Counted from the stretch's first letter, positions 33,647 to 43,773 are shown. The stretch: 64,000 nucleotides of DNA from Persicitalea jodogahamensis (GCF_014651615.1 NZ_BMXF01000004.1:186001-250000), one strand, 5' to 3'. Notes: a model not told the origin generated them from the letters alone. Numbers and translations: made by a program.

Positions 33647-33846
33647 TTAAAGCTGAATTGCCACTTGCAAAATGGCCTCAATTGGTTCAATGGATAATCC
33701 CTTGTACAGGTTGATCGGCAAGGTACATAACATTCGTTTTCCGGCCAGCTACACTGGATGATCCGGTTGCTTGCCATCCACTTTGGCTGTGTCAAACAAG
33801 CAGAGAACTTCGGTTGGATTCTCCCTGACGCAAAAAGTAGTTATCT
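33647..33846 (-). pseudogene. Decayed gene remnant downstream of the GNAT gene
   Basis: The minus strand keeps one frame that reads like protein: VRENPTEVLCLFDTAKVDG and so on, an in-frame TAG (33751-33749), then LAGKRMLCTLPINLYKGLSI and so on to TAA at 33647. No start codon with a credible reading precedes it. The second half looks like a C-terminal segment of an enzyme, but I cannot name the family. This stretch fills most of the 307-base gap between the GH3 and GNAT genes. Confidence 0.35.
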
Positions 33847-34368
33847 ATCCATTTCATCGTTTTTCAAAGTGTACAAAACAGACTTTTCAGTGGTATCAGG
33901 CAAACAGTAATGGCTCTCGAAATGCAACCCTAATTTCTCCAATAGATTGATGGAACGATTGTTATTGGATTTGCAGATGCCGTGAATTTTTGGAAGGTTA
34001 AGTTTATCGAAACCATAAGTCAATACCTCACTGGCTATTTCGTAGGCAAATCCGTATCCGGTGTGTTCTGGTAGAAAAGCATAACCAATGTCTGGGTAAT
34101 CCAGGTTTTCGCGTTTGAGAAGACCACAAGAGCCAATGGCATGACCGTCGGTCTTTTTCTCCACCAGCCACAACCCAAAACCGTGCGACCGGTAGCTGTT
34201 CAATGGCCCATTGTTCAGGTAATCAACGGCTTGGGTTTCTGACCTTACATTGCGGTCGCCGATAAATTCCAGCCAGCTGGCGGTATTCAGTAGTTCGAGG
34301 ATAAACGGTGAATCGCTCAAAGCATACTCCCGCAATCTGAGTCGCTCGGTTTCCAGGATGTAGTTCAT
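33841..34368 (-). CDS. GNAT N-acetyltransferase (RimJ/RimL-like)
   Basis: 175 residues. It opens YILETERLRLREYALSDSPF, the usual RimJ/RimL-type start. The acetyl-CoA-binding region is PDIGYAFLPEHTGYGFAYEI, followed by the motif-B-like NNNRSINLLEKLGL. It should acetylate an amino group on a protein N-terminus or small molecule in the cytosol; the target is unknown. It stands alone on the minus strand, with the decayed remnant directly after it. Confidence 0.92.
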   Translation of the reverse strand: MNYILETERLRLREYALSDSPFILELLNTASWLEFIGDRNVRSETQAVDYLNNGPLNSYRSHGFGLWLVEKKTDGHAIGSCGLLKRENLDYPDIGYAFLPEHTGYGFAYEIASEVLTYGFDKLNLPKIHGICKSNNNRSINLLEKLGLHFESHYCLPDTTEKSVLYTLKNDEMDR

Positions 34369-34473
34369 GGGTGTAATTTTTCGAATTAAATACCAGCCGG
34401 CTGATTGGCGATTTCCGGGGCGAAGAACACCGAACGTGGTGTGTGCCGGCAGAAATCAACCGATACACTAGTT

Positions 34474-35469
34474 TTACTGAATTATGCCTGTCAGCTGAGA
34501 TGTTTTTATCTCGAGGGCGCAACGGAAATGCCCTTCCGGGCAGGCACGGTGGCCGTGCAGGCCGCAGGGGCGACAACTCAGGTTTCCTTTCCTTTCGACG
34601 ACAAAAGACTCATCTGACAGCGGGCCAAAGCCGAAAGCAGGCACTGTGGAGCAATAGACCGCGCAGACCGGAGCATTCAGGGCCGAGGCCATGTGCATGG
34701 GCGCCGAGTCGTTGACGTAATTCATGGCAGCGCCCTGCATCAAGGCGGCCGATTCCAGAAACGATAATTGGCCGCATAAGTTGAGCGCCCGCTCATTCAG
34801 GCCCGACGTTTCAATAAGTTTTTGCCCCAAGTCAAAATCCGCCGGACTGCCCAGCATCCGGACTGCAAACCGGGAAGGCAAGTTTTGAAGTAGTTCTATC
34901 CATCGTTCTGCCGGATACTGCTTGGTGAACCATACCGAAGCCGGGGCAACGCAAATGTAGGGGACGTTTTGGTAGGCCTTCACCCTGGCGTAATCGGCAG
35001 GAGTAGGGTAGAGGCGGGGTTTTTGCAAATTTCCCGCTATCCATTCTTCTATTAGTGAGAAATTACGTTCTACCTCATGCGTTCCGGCTTGCAAAATGTG
35101 TTTTTGGGCGTGGGTAAACGTAAAAGAGAATGGATTTTTCTTAAAACCCATACGATGTTCTGCCCCTGAAAGTGCGGTCAGGAGTCCGGTGGAAGCAAAG
35201 CGTTGCAAAGTAATCACCCGATCATACCTCCGCTCGCGTATGCCTCCTAAAAGCGCCCAGAGGTTGCGGTATCGGTTTTCTTTTTTATTCCATGTCAGGA
35301 CTTCATGTAGGTACGGATGCCCATCGAACAGGGCCTCATGCCCTTTGCGCACAAGCAAATCCAGGTGGGCCTCAGGCCATGCGCGGTGCAAACTCTCCAA
35401 AAGGGAGGTCGCCAGAATGGCATCACCCAGGAAGGCCGTTTGGATAATGAGGATTTTACGGGTTGGCAT
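34474..35469 (-). CDS. Glycosyltransferase family 9 (heptosyltransferase-like)
   Basis: 331 residues from the ATG at 35469; a TTG at 35490 would add seven residues. The N-terminal Rossmann half begins RKILIIQTAFLGDAILATSL, the GT9 signature, and the C-terminal sugar-nucleotide half has YVNDSAPMHMASALNAPVCA. It should add a heptose-like sugar to the lipopolysaccharide core at the inner membrane. No other LPS genes are nearby. It is divergent from the M16 peptidase gene. Confidence 0.92.
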   Translation of the reverse strand: MPTRKILIIQTAFLGDAILATSLLESLHRAWPEAHLDLLVRKGHEALFDGHPYLHEVLTWNKKENRYRNLWALLGGIRERRYDRVITLQRFASTGLLTALSGAEHRMGFKKNPFSFTFTHAQKHILQAGTHEVERNFSLIEEWIAGNLQKPRLYPTPADYARVKAYQNVPYICVAPASVWFTKQYPAERWIELLQNLPSRFAVRMLGSPADFDLGQKLIETSGLNERALNLCGQLSFLESAALMQGAAMNYVNDSAPMHMASALNAPVCAVYCSTVPAFGFGPLSDESFVVERKGNLSCRPCGLHGHRACPEGHFRCALEIKTSQLTGIIQ

Positions 35470-35497
35470 CGGGAAGGGGGTATCTGGCAAAAATCCG

Positions 35498-35532
35498 TAA
35501 TTTTGTTCGTACTACCGAAAATTATCCGGTAG
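35498..35532 (+). promoter_or_regulatory. -7 box and small leader hairpin before the M16 peptidase gene
   Basis: TAATTTTG (35498-35505) fits TAnnTTTG; no clear -33 box is seen. CTACCG (35512-35517) and CGGTAG (35527-35532) can form a stem in the leader, followed by GTTTTTG. Confidence 0.4.
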
Positions 35533-35551
35533 GTTTTTGTGTTAATTCTAA

Positions 35552-36844
35552 ATGAAAGAAACCATCACCCGCAATCGAAGGACTACCGAAGCAAATCTGC
35601 CCAAACTGCAGGAGGAATACCAGCTGCATATACTGCCCAATGGCATTCGGGTTGCGCACAAGCAGGTACTGCACACGCAAATTGCGCATTGCGGAATAAT
35701 GTTCGACATAGGAAGCCGGGATGAGCGCCCCGATCAGCAGGGGCTGGCTCATTTTTGGGAGCATATGGCTTTTAAGGGCACCGAAAAACGACGTTCCCAC
35801 CATATTATCAACCGGCTTGAAACCGTAGGCGGTGAGTTGAACGCGTACACGACCAAAGAGAAGATTTGCTTCCACGCCTCGGTACTTGACGCCCATTTCG
35901 ACAAAGCACTGGAACTACTGGCCGATATCTCGTTTCACTCTATCTTTCCGGAGAAACAGATTGAACGTGAGCGGAATGTGATTCTGGAAGAGATGTCGAT
36001 GTACTACGACTCTCCCGAAGATGCCATTCAGGACGACTTCGATGCCCTGCTTTTTCCTGACCACGCCCTGGGATTTAACATCCTCGGCAATCAGGAAACG
36101 GTGAATCGATTTACCAGAGAAGATTTGCGCGCATTCATTCTGGAAAATCTGGACACGGAACGCGTCATCGTATCGTCCGTGAGCCGTCTGCCTTTCGCCA
36201 AAGTGGTCAAACTGGCCGAAAGGTACCTTGGCGAAGTACCTCGTCAGGAAAGTACCCGGTTACGCCACCCGCCTCTGTCGTACCAACCGGTTCAGCAAAA
36301 AGTGGAGCGGTCCCTGACCCAGGCGCAATGCGCAATGGGCCGGCCGGCCTACCCGCTCACCGACGAGCGTAAACTACCGTTTTTTGCCCTTGTCAATCTG
36401 CTGGGAGGGCCGGGAATGAATTCCCGCTTCAATATGTCGCTGCGGGAGCGCTATGGATTCGTGTATTCCATTGACGCCAGCTATATGGCCTATCTCGATG
36501 CAGGTTATCTGGGAATCTATTTTGGGACCGAACCAAGGCAATTGGATCGGAGTATAAATCTCATTCACAAGGAATTGAGGCGCTTGCGAGAGCAGCCGCT
36601 CACACCCACGCAACTGCACCGGGCCAAGGTACAGCTTATGGGACAACTCGCCATGTCGGAGGAGAGCAACAACAGTTTTATGCTCATGATGGCTAAAAGC
36701 CTGCTCGATACCGGACGAGTGGAGACATTGCCAGCGATTTTTAACGAAATTCAGAATCTTGAAGCCAAGCAATTGCAGGAAATGGCAGTCGAGATGTTTG
36801 ACGAGAAAGATTTTAGCTACCTGACTTTCCTGCCTGAAGCATGA
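35552..36844 (+). CDS. M16-family zinc peptidase
   Basis: 430 residues. The inverted zinc motif HxxEH is HFWEH (His67, Glu70, His71) in LAHFWEHMAFKGT, and the distal Glu is Glu147 in RNVILEEMSMY, about 76 residues on, as the family requires. Two homologous halves are visible, and the second half lacks the zinc motif, as is normal. There is no signal peptide, so it is probably cytosolic, unlike many exported M16 enzymes of this phylum. It likely degrades small unfolded peptides. It stands alone before a Tat-exported oxidoreductase gene 29 bases downstream. Confidence 0.93.
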   Translation: MKETITRNRRTTEANLPKLQEEYQLHILPNGIRVAHKQVLHTQIAHCGIMFDIGSRDERPDQQGLAHFWEHMAFKGTEKRRSHHIINRLETVGGELNAYTTKEKICFHASVLDAHFDKALELLADISFHSIFPEKQIERERNVILEEMSMYYDSPEDAIQDDFDALLFPDHALGFNILGNQETVNRFTREDLRAFILENLDTERVIVSSVSRLPFAKVVKLAERYLGEVPRQESTRLRHPPLSYQPVQQKVERSLTQAQCAMGRPAYPLTDERKLPFFALVNLLGGPGMNSRFNMSLRERYGFVYSIDASYMAYLDAGYLGIYFGTEPRQLDRSINLIHKELRRLREQPLTPTQLHRAKVQLMGQLAMSEESNNSFMLMMAKSLLDTGRVETLPAIFNEIQNLEAKQLQEMAVEMFDEKDFSYLTFLPEA

Positions 36845-36873
36845 TTTTGCTAAATTTTTAATTCCCGAACGTT

Positions 36874-38259
36874 ATGAAACCAGACCGCAGAACTTTCCTG
36901 AAAAATGCAACGGCAGCGTCCGCCCTATTGGCTGTGGGTGGTATGGCGCAGGCCCGGCCGACCTATTCCTACATCAAGAATCTGAAAAAGGTGAGTCCGA
37001 ACGATAAGATTCGTATTGCCACGATCGGCATGGGGATTCAGGGAAATTTTGATACCCAGGCTGCCCTGCGGTCAGCGCCTGACGCCGAACTGGTGGCCGT
37101 CGCCGACCTGTACGACGGACGTCTTCAGCGGGTCAAAGAAACGTTTGGGAAGGAAATAATCACGACCCGCGATTACCGGGAAATTCTGGCCCGTCCGGAT
37201 ATCGACGCCGTGCTGATCGTGACGCCTGACCACTGGCACGATCACATCACAAAGGCCGCCCTGAAAGCCGGAAAACACGTCTACTGCGAAAAACCAATGG
37301 TCCATCATATCGATGAGGGGTTGTCGGTCATCGATGCTTGGAAAAAATCGGGTAAAACGATGCAGGTGGGTAGTCAGCGGATCAGTAGCGCAGCCTACGA
37401 AGAGGCAAAAAAAATGATTGCGGCGGGCGACATCGGCGAAATCAATTACGTGGAATCTAATAATGACCGTTTTGGCGCCATTGGTGCCTGGAACTACTCG
37501 ATTCCCCCTGATGCCTCGCCTGAAACCTGCGATTGGGATCGCTTTTTGGGCGATGCGCCCAAAGTACCCTTCGACGCCAAAAGGTTTTTTCGCTGGCGGA
37601 ACTACCGCGACTATGGCACCGGCGTGGCGGGAGACTTATTTGTCCACCTGATCACGGGGGTTCACTACGTGACGGGGTCAATGGGGCCGCAACGAATATT
37701 TTCGTCGGGTGAGCTGAGCTACTGGAAGGACGGGCGTGATGTTCCGGATGTGCTTGTTTCCATTCTTGAATATCCAAAAACGGATATTCATGAGAAGTTC
37801 CAGATGGTGCTGCGGGTTAATTTTGCCAATGCCGGGGCCATCAAGAACAATACCCGGATCATAGGGACCGAAGGCCAGATCGAATTCGACAATCAGGGGA
37901 TCATCCTGACAAAGAAAAAACTACCCGAAGCGCCCGGCTATGGCAACTACGACAGTTATTTCACCTTTCCCGAAGAGACTCAGAAAGAGTTCGTAAAGAA
38001 TTACGACGCAAAGTACCCCCCTGAGACACGTAAGGCGGAACCTGTGAAGGAAGTGAAATTCTCGAAACCCGATAAGGAGGACGAGCACGCCAACCACTTT
38101 GCCAATTTCTTTGAAAATATGCGCAAGGGTAGTCAGGGAACCATCGAGGATCCTGTGTTTGCGTTTCGCGCTGCTGCTCCCGTACTGGCATGCAACGAGA
38201 GCTACTTTGACCAGAAAACAGTGTATTGGGACCCCGTGGCCATGAAGAGGAGAAAATGA
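36874..38259 (+). CDS. Tat-exported Gfo/Idh/MocA-family oxidoreductase
   Basis: 461 residues. The twin-arginine signal is KPDRRTFLKNATAASALLAV (residues 2-21), ending near AQA-R. The Rossmann domain has IATIGMGIQGNFD and the catalytic Lys motif CEKPMVHH. The C-terminal domain has GVAGDLFVHLITGVHYVTG. Exported members bind NAD(P) in the cytosol before export and modify glycans, for example in GH109-like hydrolases or sugar-keto conversions. Hydrolytic rather than net redox activity is therefore possible. It lies 29 bases after the peptidase gene. Confidence 0.93.
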   Translation: MKPDRRTFLKNATAASALLAVGGMAQARPTYSYIKNLKKVSPNDKIRIATIGMGIQGNFDTQAALRSAPDAELVAVADLYDGRLQRVKETFGKEIITTRDYREILARPDIDAVLIVTPDHWHDHITKAALKAGKHVYCEKPMVHHIDEGLSVIDAWKKSGKTMQVGSQRISSAAYEEAKKMIAAGDIGEINYVESNNDRFGAIGAWNYSIPPDASPETCDWDRFLGDAPKVPFDAKRFFRWRNYRDYGTGVAGDLFVHLITGVHYVTGSMGPQRIFSSGELSYWKDGRDVPDVLVSILEYPKTDIHEKFQMVLRVNFANAGAIKNNTRIIGTEGQIEFDNQGIILTKKKLPEAPGYGNYDSYFTFPEETQKEFVKNYDAKYPPETRKAEPVKEVKFSKPDKEDEHANHFANFFENMRKGSQGTIEDPVFAFRAAAPVLACNESYFDQKTVYWDPVAMKRRK

Positions 38260-38353
38260 GTTTCCGGTGCTGCGTTTGGCTCTTTTGGGCGTACGCCGTC
38301 CCCATGCAATGTTAATCGCCGGTCAGGTACTCTGGAACTTTGTCGCGTTGCGG

Positions 38354-38385
38354 TTTTGTGGCTTTGTCGCTTCTACCTAACTTCG
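38354..38385 (+). promoter_or_regulatory. Probable guaA promoter
   Basis: TTTTG (38354-38358) and TAACTTCG (38378-38385, one mismatch to TAnnTTTG) are 19 bases apart. The start codon of guaA follows 19 bases later, giving a short leader. Confidence 0.45.
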
Positions 38386-38404
38386 CGGTTTCCAAAAAAC
38401 GACC

Positions 38405-39934
38405 ATGACCGAAAGAATCCTCATCCTTGACTTTGGTTCGCAGTATACCCAACTCATCGCCCGCCGTGTTCGCGAGCTCGATGTGTATTGCGAAATCCAT
38501 CCCTTTAATCATATTCCCGAAATCACATCGAGTACCAAGGGCGTCATATTATCAGGCAGCCCATGCTCGGTGCGTGATCTCGACGCACCACGAATCGACC
38601 TCGATCAGTTTCGGCATAAGGTACCCGTGCTGGGAGTGTGCTACGGCGCGCAGCTCATGGCCCAAATGATGGGCGGTGACGTAATGCCATCCGAAAACCG
38701 CGAGTACGGCCGCGCTCGACTTGAAATCGTCGATGAGGACTCCTCCCTGTTGGCCGGAATATCTGAGACCTCTCAGGTATGGATGTCTCATGCCGACACC
38801 ATCAAACGCATACCGGACAATTTTCGTGTAATCGCTTCGACCCCCTCAGTGGAGGTGGCGGCATTCAAAATTGCTGACGAGCTCACCTACGGCATTCAGT
38901 TCCACCCTGAGGTGACCCACTCGACCGAGGGCAAGAAGTTGCTGCACAACTTTGTGGTTGGAATCTGTGGTTGTAAGCAGGATTGGACCACCGAGTCGTT
39001 TGTGGAATCCACCATTCAGGCGCTCCAAACTAAAATAGGCGACGATAAGGTAGTTATGGCGCTTTCGGGCGGGGTGGATTCTACCGTCGCCGCCACGCTG
39101 GTGCACCGCGCCATCGGCGAGCAGCTGTACTGTATTTTCGTGGATAACGGCCTGCTGCGTAAAAACGAATTCGAGGAAGTCCTGCATTCTTATCAGGACA
39201 TGGGTCTGAATATCAAAGGTGTGGATGCTGTACAGCAGTTCTACACCGCTTTGAAAGGACTCGAAGACCCGGAAGACAAGCGCAAGGCCATTGGCCGAAC
39301 TTTCATCGAGGTTTTTGATCAGGAGGCACATTTAATTCAGGACGTCAAATGGCTGGGGCAGGGGACTATCTACCCTGATGTGATCGAGTCGGTCTCGGTG
39401 AAGGGCCCTTCTGCTACTATCAAGTCTCACCACAACGTGGGTGGCTTGCCCGACTTCATGAATTTGAAAGTGGTGGAACCGCTGAACACTTTATTCAAAG
39501 ACGAAGTGCGGGAAGTAGGCAAGACCCTTGGCCTGCCCGGCAGCATCCTCGGACGTCACCCGTTCCCGGGGCCCGGTCTGGCCATCAGAATTCTGGGCGA
39601 TGTTACCGCGGAGCGGGTGGCCATTTTGCAGGAGGTGGATTCCATATTTATTGAAGGACTGAAAAAGCATGGATTATACAACGAAGTGTGGCAAGCCGGA
39701 ACCATGCTCCTTCCTATCCAAAGCGTTGGGGTAATGGGCGACGAACGCACTTATGAGCGGGTAGTGGCCCTCCGGGCTGTGACTTCCGTAGATGGTATGA
39801 CTGCGGACTGGGCACATTTACCTTATGATTTTCTGGCAGAAATCTCCAACGACATCATTAATAAGGTCAAAGGCGTTAACCGCGTTGTCTACGATATTTC
39901 ATCCAAGCCGCCCGCTACGATTGAATGGGAGTAA
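38405..39934 (+). CDS. guaA: GMP synthase (glutamine-hydrolysing)
   Basis: 509 residues, standard length. The class I glutaminase domain has the nucleophile Cys in [10 protein letters not shown] and its His/Glu in FHPEVTHS. The ATP pyrophosphatase domain has the P-loop LSGGVDST, and the C-terminal dimerisation domain ends PPATIEWE. It converts XMP to GMP with glutamine as nitrogen donor. It is a single gene ended by a long perfect palindrome. This is the clearest housekeeping gene in the middle of the window. Confidence 0.98.
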   Translation: MTERILILDFGSQYTQLIARRVRELDVYCEIHPFNHIPEITSSTKGVILSGSPCSVRDLDAPRIDLDQFRHKVPVLGVCYGAQLMAQMMGGDVMPSENREYGRARLEIVDEDSSLLAGISETSQVWMSHADTIKRIPDNFRVIASTPSVEVAAFKIADELTYGIQFHPEVTHSTEGKKLLHNFVVGICGCKQDWTTESFVESTIQALQTKIGDDKVVMALSGGVDSTVAATLVHRAIGEQLYCIFVDNGLLRKNEFEEVLHSYQDMGLNIKGVDAVQQFYTALKGLEDPEDKRKAIGRTFIEVFDQEAHLIQDVKWLGQGTIYPDVIESVSVKGPSATIKSHHNVGGLPDFMNLKVVEPLNTLFKDEVREVGKTLGLPGSILGRHPFPGPGLAIRILGDVTAERVAILQEVDSIFIEGLKKHGLYNEVWQAGTMLLPIQSVGVMGDERTYERVVALRAVTSVDGMTADWAHLPYDFLAEISNDIINKVKGVNRVVYDISSKPPATIEWE

Positions 39935-39981
39935 GGCACTGAAACCTTCATGACGCAGAAAGACAATTCAAGGTAGTTGTA

Positions 39982-40033
39982 CAAGAAAAAAGCCGGGAGG
40001 AGGTGCATGCACCTCCTCCCGGCTTTTTTCTTG
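39982..40033. terminator. Bidirectional terminator between guaA and the DUF1328 gene
   Basis: A 52-base perfect palindrome centred on 40007/40008. The GC-rich core (GCCGGGAGGAGGTGC and its complement) is flanked by six A on the left and six T on the right, so it terminates in both directions: guaA on plus and the small membrane gene on minus. Confidence 0.95.
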
Positions 40034-40049
40034 AAAAGTACATTCTGGG

Positions 40050-40211
40050 CTACAATCTCGATCTTCCAAAAATCAGGCTGAGAACGAAGAGTACTATGAA
40101 TATGTAGAATAGAATCTTGGCGATTTCAGCAGCACCGGCTGCAATTCCACCGAATCCAAGAACACCGGCGATAATCGCTACGACTAAGAGAATAATTGAC
40201 CATTTGAGCAT
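40050..40211 (-). CDS. DUF1328/YtjA-family small membrane protein
   Basis: 53 residues: it begins [20 protein letters not shown] and ends LIFGRSRL. Two hydrophobic helices are joined by a [13 protein letters not shown] segment, the DUF1328 pattern. Its function is unknown; members are small inner-membrane proteins often linked to stress or stationary phase. The start is the ATG whose complement is at 40209-40211. The gene ends 17 bases before the palindromic terminator shared with guaA. The 40212-40415 gap upstream shows no other gene. Confidence 0.9.
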   Translation of the reverse strand: MLKWSIILLVVAIIAGVLGFGGIAAGAAEIAKILFYIFIVLFVLSLIFGRSRL

Positions 40212-40415
40212 GACTTACAGGGGTTAGTTAAAAATGGGGAACTAGGTTATGGACGTAAAAGCCCATTCCAGTGCACCGATTCCGGGTGTTGAGGAAATAT
40301 TATATCAGCCACACTCCTCTAAATCCCGTAGAATATCGAAACGTGAGTATTTATTTCTACAATTTGGCGATAATTAATCAAGGCTCGATAAATTATTAAT
40401 TCATAAAATCGTTAA

Positions 40416-41171
40416 ATGTCGGAATGCCGCATCAACTACCGACCCATGCAACTACCCTCGTTTAGTTTCTTACTTTTCACATTCCTGGTAATACAAAAAG
40501 CGTACGGTCAGGTCGTCTCCCCTTCAAAACCTGTTACTTTATTCACCTTACGCGCTGTGGACGATAAAACAGGCCGTGAAGTACCCGCTGATTTTGAAGT
40601 ATACCTGCACATAGCCAATGAAAAATTTCAGGGGGCCAACCGTAGCGGGGCACCGGATTTCAATGTGAAAATGTACCATTCCGATACCGTAACCGTTGAG
40701 ACTGCGTCGAAAGACTATTACACAATCGAGGAGGTGCTCTTGGTTTCCTGCGACACCTGCGGGTTTTATCAGTACACGGCGCTGCTCGAAAAGCGAATGG
40801 ATTCCGTTTTCACAGACTTAAAAGTCAACGATGTCATCAGGCTGGATAAAATTTATTTTGATCAGAGCAAATATGAGCTCCGGCCTGAGTCGTACGAACA
40901 ACTACAGAAACTTTATAGAACGCTTCGCGATAACCCCAGGCTGAAAATTGAAATTGCCGGACATACCGATAATGTCGGAGACCCAAGATTAAATCAGTAC
41001 TTGTCCGAAAACCGGGCGAAGGTCATTTACTCGTATTTACTGCGGAAAGATATCGCATCGAGTCGATTACGCCATCGCGGCTATGGTCAGGAAAAGCCGG
41101 TTGCCCCTAATGACACCGAAGGAAACAAATCGCTGAACCGGCGGGTGGAATTCCAGGTGTTGGAAAATTAA
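40416..41171 (+). CDS. OmpA-like peptidoglycan-associated envelope protein
   Basis: 251 residues. A signal peptide precedes YGQV (about residues 12-32); an in-frame ATG at 40446 is an alternative start. The first part (about 35-140) is a beta-rich domain of unknown type. The OmpA C-terminal domain (about 145-250) has IYFDQSKYELRPESYEQL, the diaminopimelate-binding EIAGHTDNVGDPRLNQYLSE and NRRVEF. It should anchor to peptidoglycan in the periplasm. It is followed after 59 bases by a DUF5723 outer-membrane protein, a common neighbour. Confidence 0.93.
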   Translation: MSECRINYRPMQLPSFSFLLFTFLVIQKAYGQVVSPSKPVTLFTLRAVDDKTGREVPADFEVYLHIANEKFQGANRSGAPDFNVKMYHSDTVTVETASKDYYTIEEVLLVSCDTCGFYQYTALLEKRMDSVFTDLKVNDVIRLDKIYFDQSKYELRPESYEQLQKLYRTLRDNPRLKIEIAGHTDNVGDPRLNQYLSENRAKVIYSYLLRKDIASSRLRHRGYGQEKPVAPNDTEGNKSLNRRVEFQVLEN

Positions 41172-41230
41172 TACACACAAAACAGAATCCAGTGTCAAAA
41201 ACTGGGTCGTTGTCCGAATAAACCATACAT

Positions 41231-42685
41231 ATGAAAAAGCTTCCCATCCTGGTTTTTGCTGGAATAGCATGCCTCTTCGATTCAGAAACTACCCTCGCGC
41301 AAAAGTTTTTGGGCTTGTCCTCGCAGTATAACGGTGGTTTTTATTCGGTCTACCAAAATCCGGCCTTTGTGGCGGATAACCGGTTTTCCACCCAACTGCA
41401 TATTTTGTCAGGCGGTATCCATCTGGACAACAACTATGTGCGGTACGCCGCGCCATTTTCAATGTTCGACTTGTTGCGGCAGAAAAACGACCGACCCCTT
41501 GACCCGTACGATCTGGTGGAAATCCGAAACGGAAAACCCAAAAACGGAACCCTTTCCGGCGAATTGCGTGGTCCCGCCGTATCATTCCGGCTCGGCGACC
41601 GAACCAACCTGGCCTTAATGACGAGGGTGCGTAGCGGGGTTCAGGTTACTGACGCCTCCGAACGCCTGATGGCCATTGCCCGCCTGGGGTTAGCCAATGC
41701 GCAAAGTTTGGAAGACTTTGGGATATTGGCTCTTTTTGCCTCGCAATCCGAGAACAAGTTCAATCTTACCAGTCAGGCCTACTCAGAATGGGCGGCATCG
41801 CTCGGGCAGGTACTTGCTGAGACAGACGCCATCCGATTGAAGGGAGGCTTTACGGTGAAAAGGTACTTTGGGTACGCGGGCGGTTATGTGGAAAATCAGG
41901 AGCTAAACTACCGTGTGCTTCCTGACTCCACCAAAGTCAATAGCGCCTACATGCAGATCGATCGCTTCGCAGCGACAATGGGATACACCGATGCCTCCCG
42001 GGCCTCGTTCCTGTCGCCGGGATGGATCTTTGGCCGAAATTCCAGCGGTAAGGGCTGGGGATGGGATGCGGGCCTGGTGCTTGAGCTTTTGGACGGGGGA
42101 GAAGGAATGCCACGGATGCGCCTGAGCGCGTCAGTAACGGACATTGGGCTCATCAAGTACCAGGGGGCGAAGGTCAAGAACTACCAGATCGATGCTGCCA
42201 ACCGGCAAATCACAGAAGAGGAGTGGCGGGGCTACAGCTCACCGCGCGAGGGCGAAAATCAACTGAATGCTTTCGGTCGGGTGTTGGAAAATGAGTTTGG
42301 TTTGACGGAGGCGGATAATTCCGGACAGTTTACAATTGCCACGCCCGCTGCTTTCAACCTGGGAGCCGACTTCCGGCTCATGAAAAACATCTATGTTAAC
42401 ACTACGGTGATTCAGGGACTGGAAAGGTCGTCGACCCCACAGTTCAGACAAACAGGGTTGCTCGCTGTAACGCCCCGGTTTGAGTCAGAACAGGTTGGTT
42501 TGGCTTTTCCGATCATCCGGCAGAACGGGGGCTGGGCGGTAGGAGCCGGGCTGCGCGCCGGACCCTTTGTGCTTGGTTCTGACAATCTGTTGGGGGTATT
42601 TTCCAGAAACGGCCGGTTCAAGGCTCAGGGTGTGGATGTTTACGGTGGGTTGAGTATTGCGCTGAATAAGAAAAACCAGCGATAA
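41231..42685 (+). CDS. DUF5723-family outer-membrane protein
   Basis: 484 residues. After the signal peptide (1-23, ending TTLAQ) the mature protein opens FLGLSSQYNGGFYSVYQNPA, the DUF5723 hallmark, and then runs as alternating beta-strands as in an outer-membrane barrel. The function is unknown. It probably forms a pair with the OmpA-like protein, possibly coupling an outer-membrane protein to the cell wall. It is 59 bases downstream and in the same direction. No terminator is evident between them. Confidence 0.85.
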   Translation: MKKLPILVFAGIACLFDSETTLAQKFLGLSSQYNGGFYSVYQNPAFVADNRFSTQLHILSGGIHLDNNYVRYAAPFSMFDLLRQKNDRPLDPYDLVEIRNGKPKNGTLSGELRGPAVSFRLGDRTNLALMTRVRSGVQVTDASERLMAIARLGLANAQSLEDFGILALFASQSENKFNLTSQAYSEWAASLGQVLAETDAIRLKGGFTVKRYFGYAGGYVENQELNYRVLPDSTKVNSAYMQIDRFAATMGYTDASRASFLSPGWIFGRNSSGKGWGWDAGLVLELLDGGEGMPRMRLSASVTDIGLIKYQGAKVKNYQIDAANRQITEEEWRGYSSPREGENQLNAFGRVLENEFGLTEADNSGQFTIATPAAFNLGADFRLMKNIYVNTTVIQGLERSSTPQFRQTGLLAVTPRFESEQVGLAFPIIRQNGGWAVGAGLRAGPFVLGSDNLLGVFSRNGRFKAQGVDVYGGLSIALNKKNQR

Positions 42686-42750
42686 ACAGCCCTTATGTCA
42701 ATTTACGGCATGGTTTTTACAGTCCAACTCCCCAGGACTAAAAAAACTAT

Positions 42751-43773
42751 ATGAAAGAAAATATCGCTACCTTCTCCCGCTGGATTATTGTGCTCATTGG
42801 CGTTCCGGCAGCCATGTTTCTGGGCAAAACATTTCTGGTTACCTTCTTTGTGTCCATAGTTTTGGCGATGGTGTTCAGTCCGGTGATGGACTGGCTGATG
42901 GACAAAGGCCTTGGCAAAGGCTGGGCTGTCATGGTGAGCACGCTGATACTGATTCTTTTCTTCGCTGGAATGGCCGGTTTGCTGTATTTTCAGATGAGCC
43001 TGATGTCGGAAGATTTGCCCCGGATGGAGCAAAAGGCTATGGATATTTTTGATAAGGCCCAAAGTTTCGTTAACCAAAAATTTGGGGTGACTCCCAAAGA
43101 GCAAACCGAAAAGGTAAGCCAGGTTGCAAGCCGGATGGGTACTTACGCAGCTGCGTTTTTCGGTTCGTTTACTAGTACGATCACTAACTTTATTTTGATG
43201 TTTGTTTATTTCGTGTTGTTGCTGTCGCATCGCACCGAAATAGAGAAATTCATTGTCCGTAGTGTTGATCCCGATAAAAAACAAAAAGCGCACAAACTGA
43301 TCTACGAGGCACGCGACACCGCAAGCATGTATGTGTGGGGTATGCTGAAAGACATTTCCGCGCTAGCGGTGGTATACGCCATCGGGTTCCTGATCGGCGG
43401 AATTAAGTACAGCATTCTGCTGGCAGTTATTGCCGCACTATTTTCTTTTCTGCCCTATATAGGCAACATCATCGGCGGCGGTCTGGCGGCAATTCTGGCC
43501 ATGTTATCGGGTGATCCGTCCTCATTTCTGATAGTGGTCGGGGTAATGACTCTTGCTCAGATCATCGAAAATTATGCACTTTCTCCATTTTTAGTAGGCA
43601 ACGCAGTGGGCCTCAATCCAATGTTCAGCATCGTCTCGATCATAGTGTTTGGGGCAGTCTGGGGGATAGGTGGCGCAATCATCGCCTTACCCCTGACTGG
43701 TATCATCAGAGTAGCCTTCAAGCTGTCTCCCCATACTCAACCGATGGTCGATCTCATGGGGGAGGACAGTTAA
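42751..43773 (+). CDS. AI-2E-family (PerM/YdiK-type) transporter
   Basis: 340 residues with about seven transmembrane helices: an N-terminal pair (about 11-45), one at 61-82, and a C-terminal cluster (about 205-330). ALVVVYAIGFLIGGIKYSIL, FLPYIGNIIGGGLAAILAML and VGNAVGLNPMFSIVSIIVFG are family signatures. A soluble segment (about 90-150) lies between. Family members are proposed to export autoinducer-2 or exchange ions such as Na+/H+; the substrate here is unknown. Confidence 0.92.
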   Translation: MKENIATFSRWIIVLIGVPAAMFLGKTFLVTFFVSIVLAMVFSPVMDWLMDKGLGKGWAVMVSTLILILFFAGMAGLLYFQMSLMSEDLPRMEQKAMDIFDKAQSFVNQKFGVTPKEQTEKVSQVASRMGTYAAAFFGSFTSTITNFILMFVYFVLLLSHRTEIEKFIVRSVDPDKKQKAHKLIYEARDTASMYVWGMLKDISALAVVYAIGFLIGGIKYSILLAVIAALFSFLPYIGNIIGGGLAAILAMLSGDPSSFLIVVGVMTLAQIIENYALSPFLVGNAVGLNPMFSIVSIIVFGAVWGIGGAIIALPLTGIIRVAFKLSPHTQPMVDLMGEDS

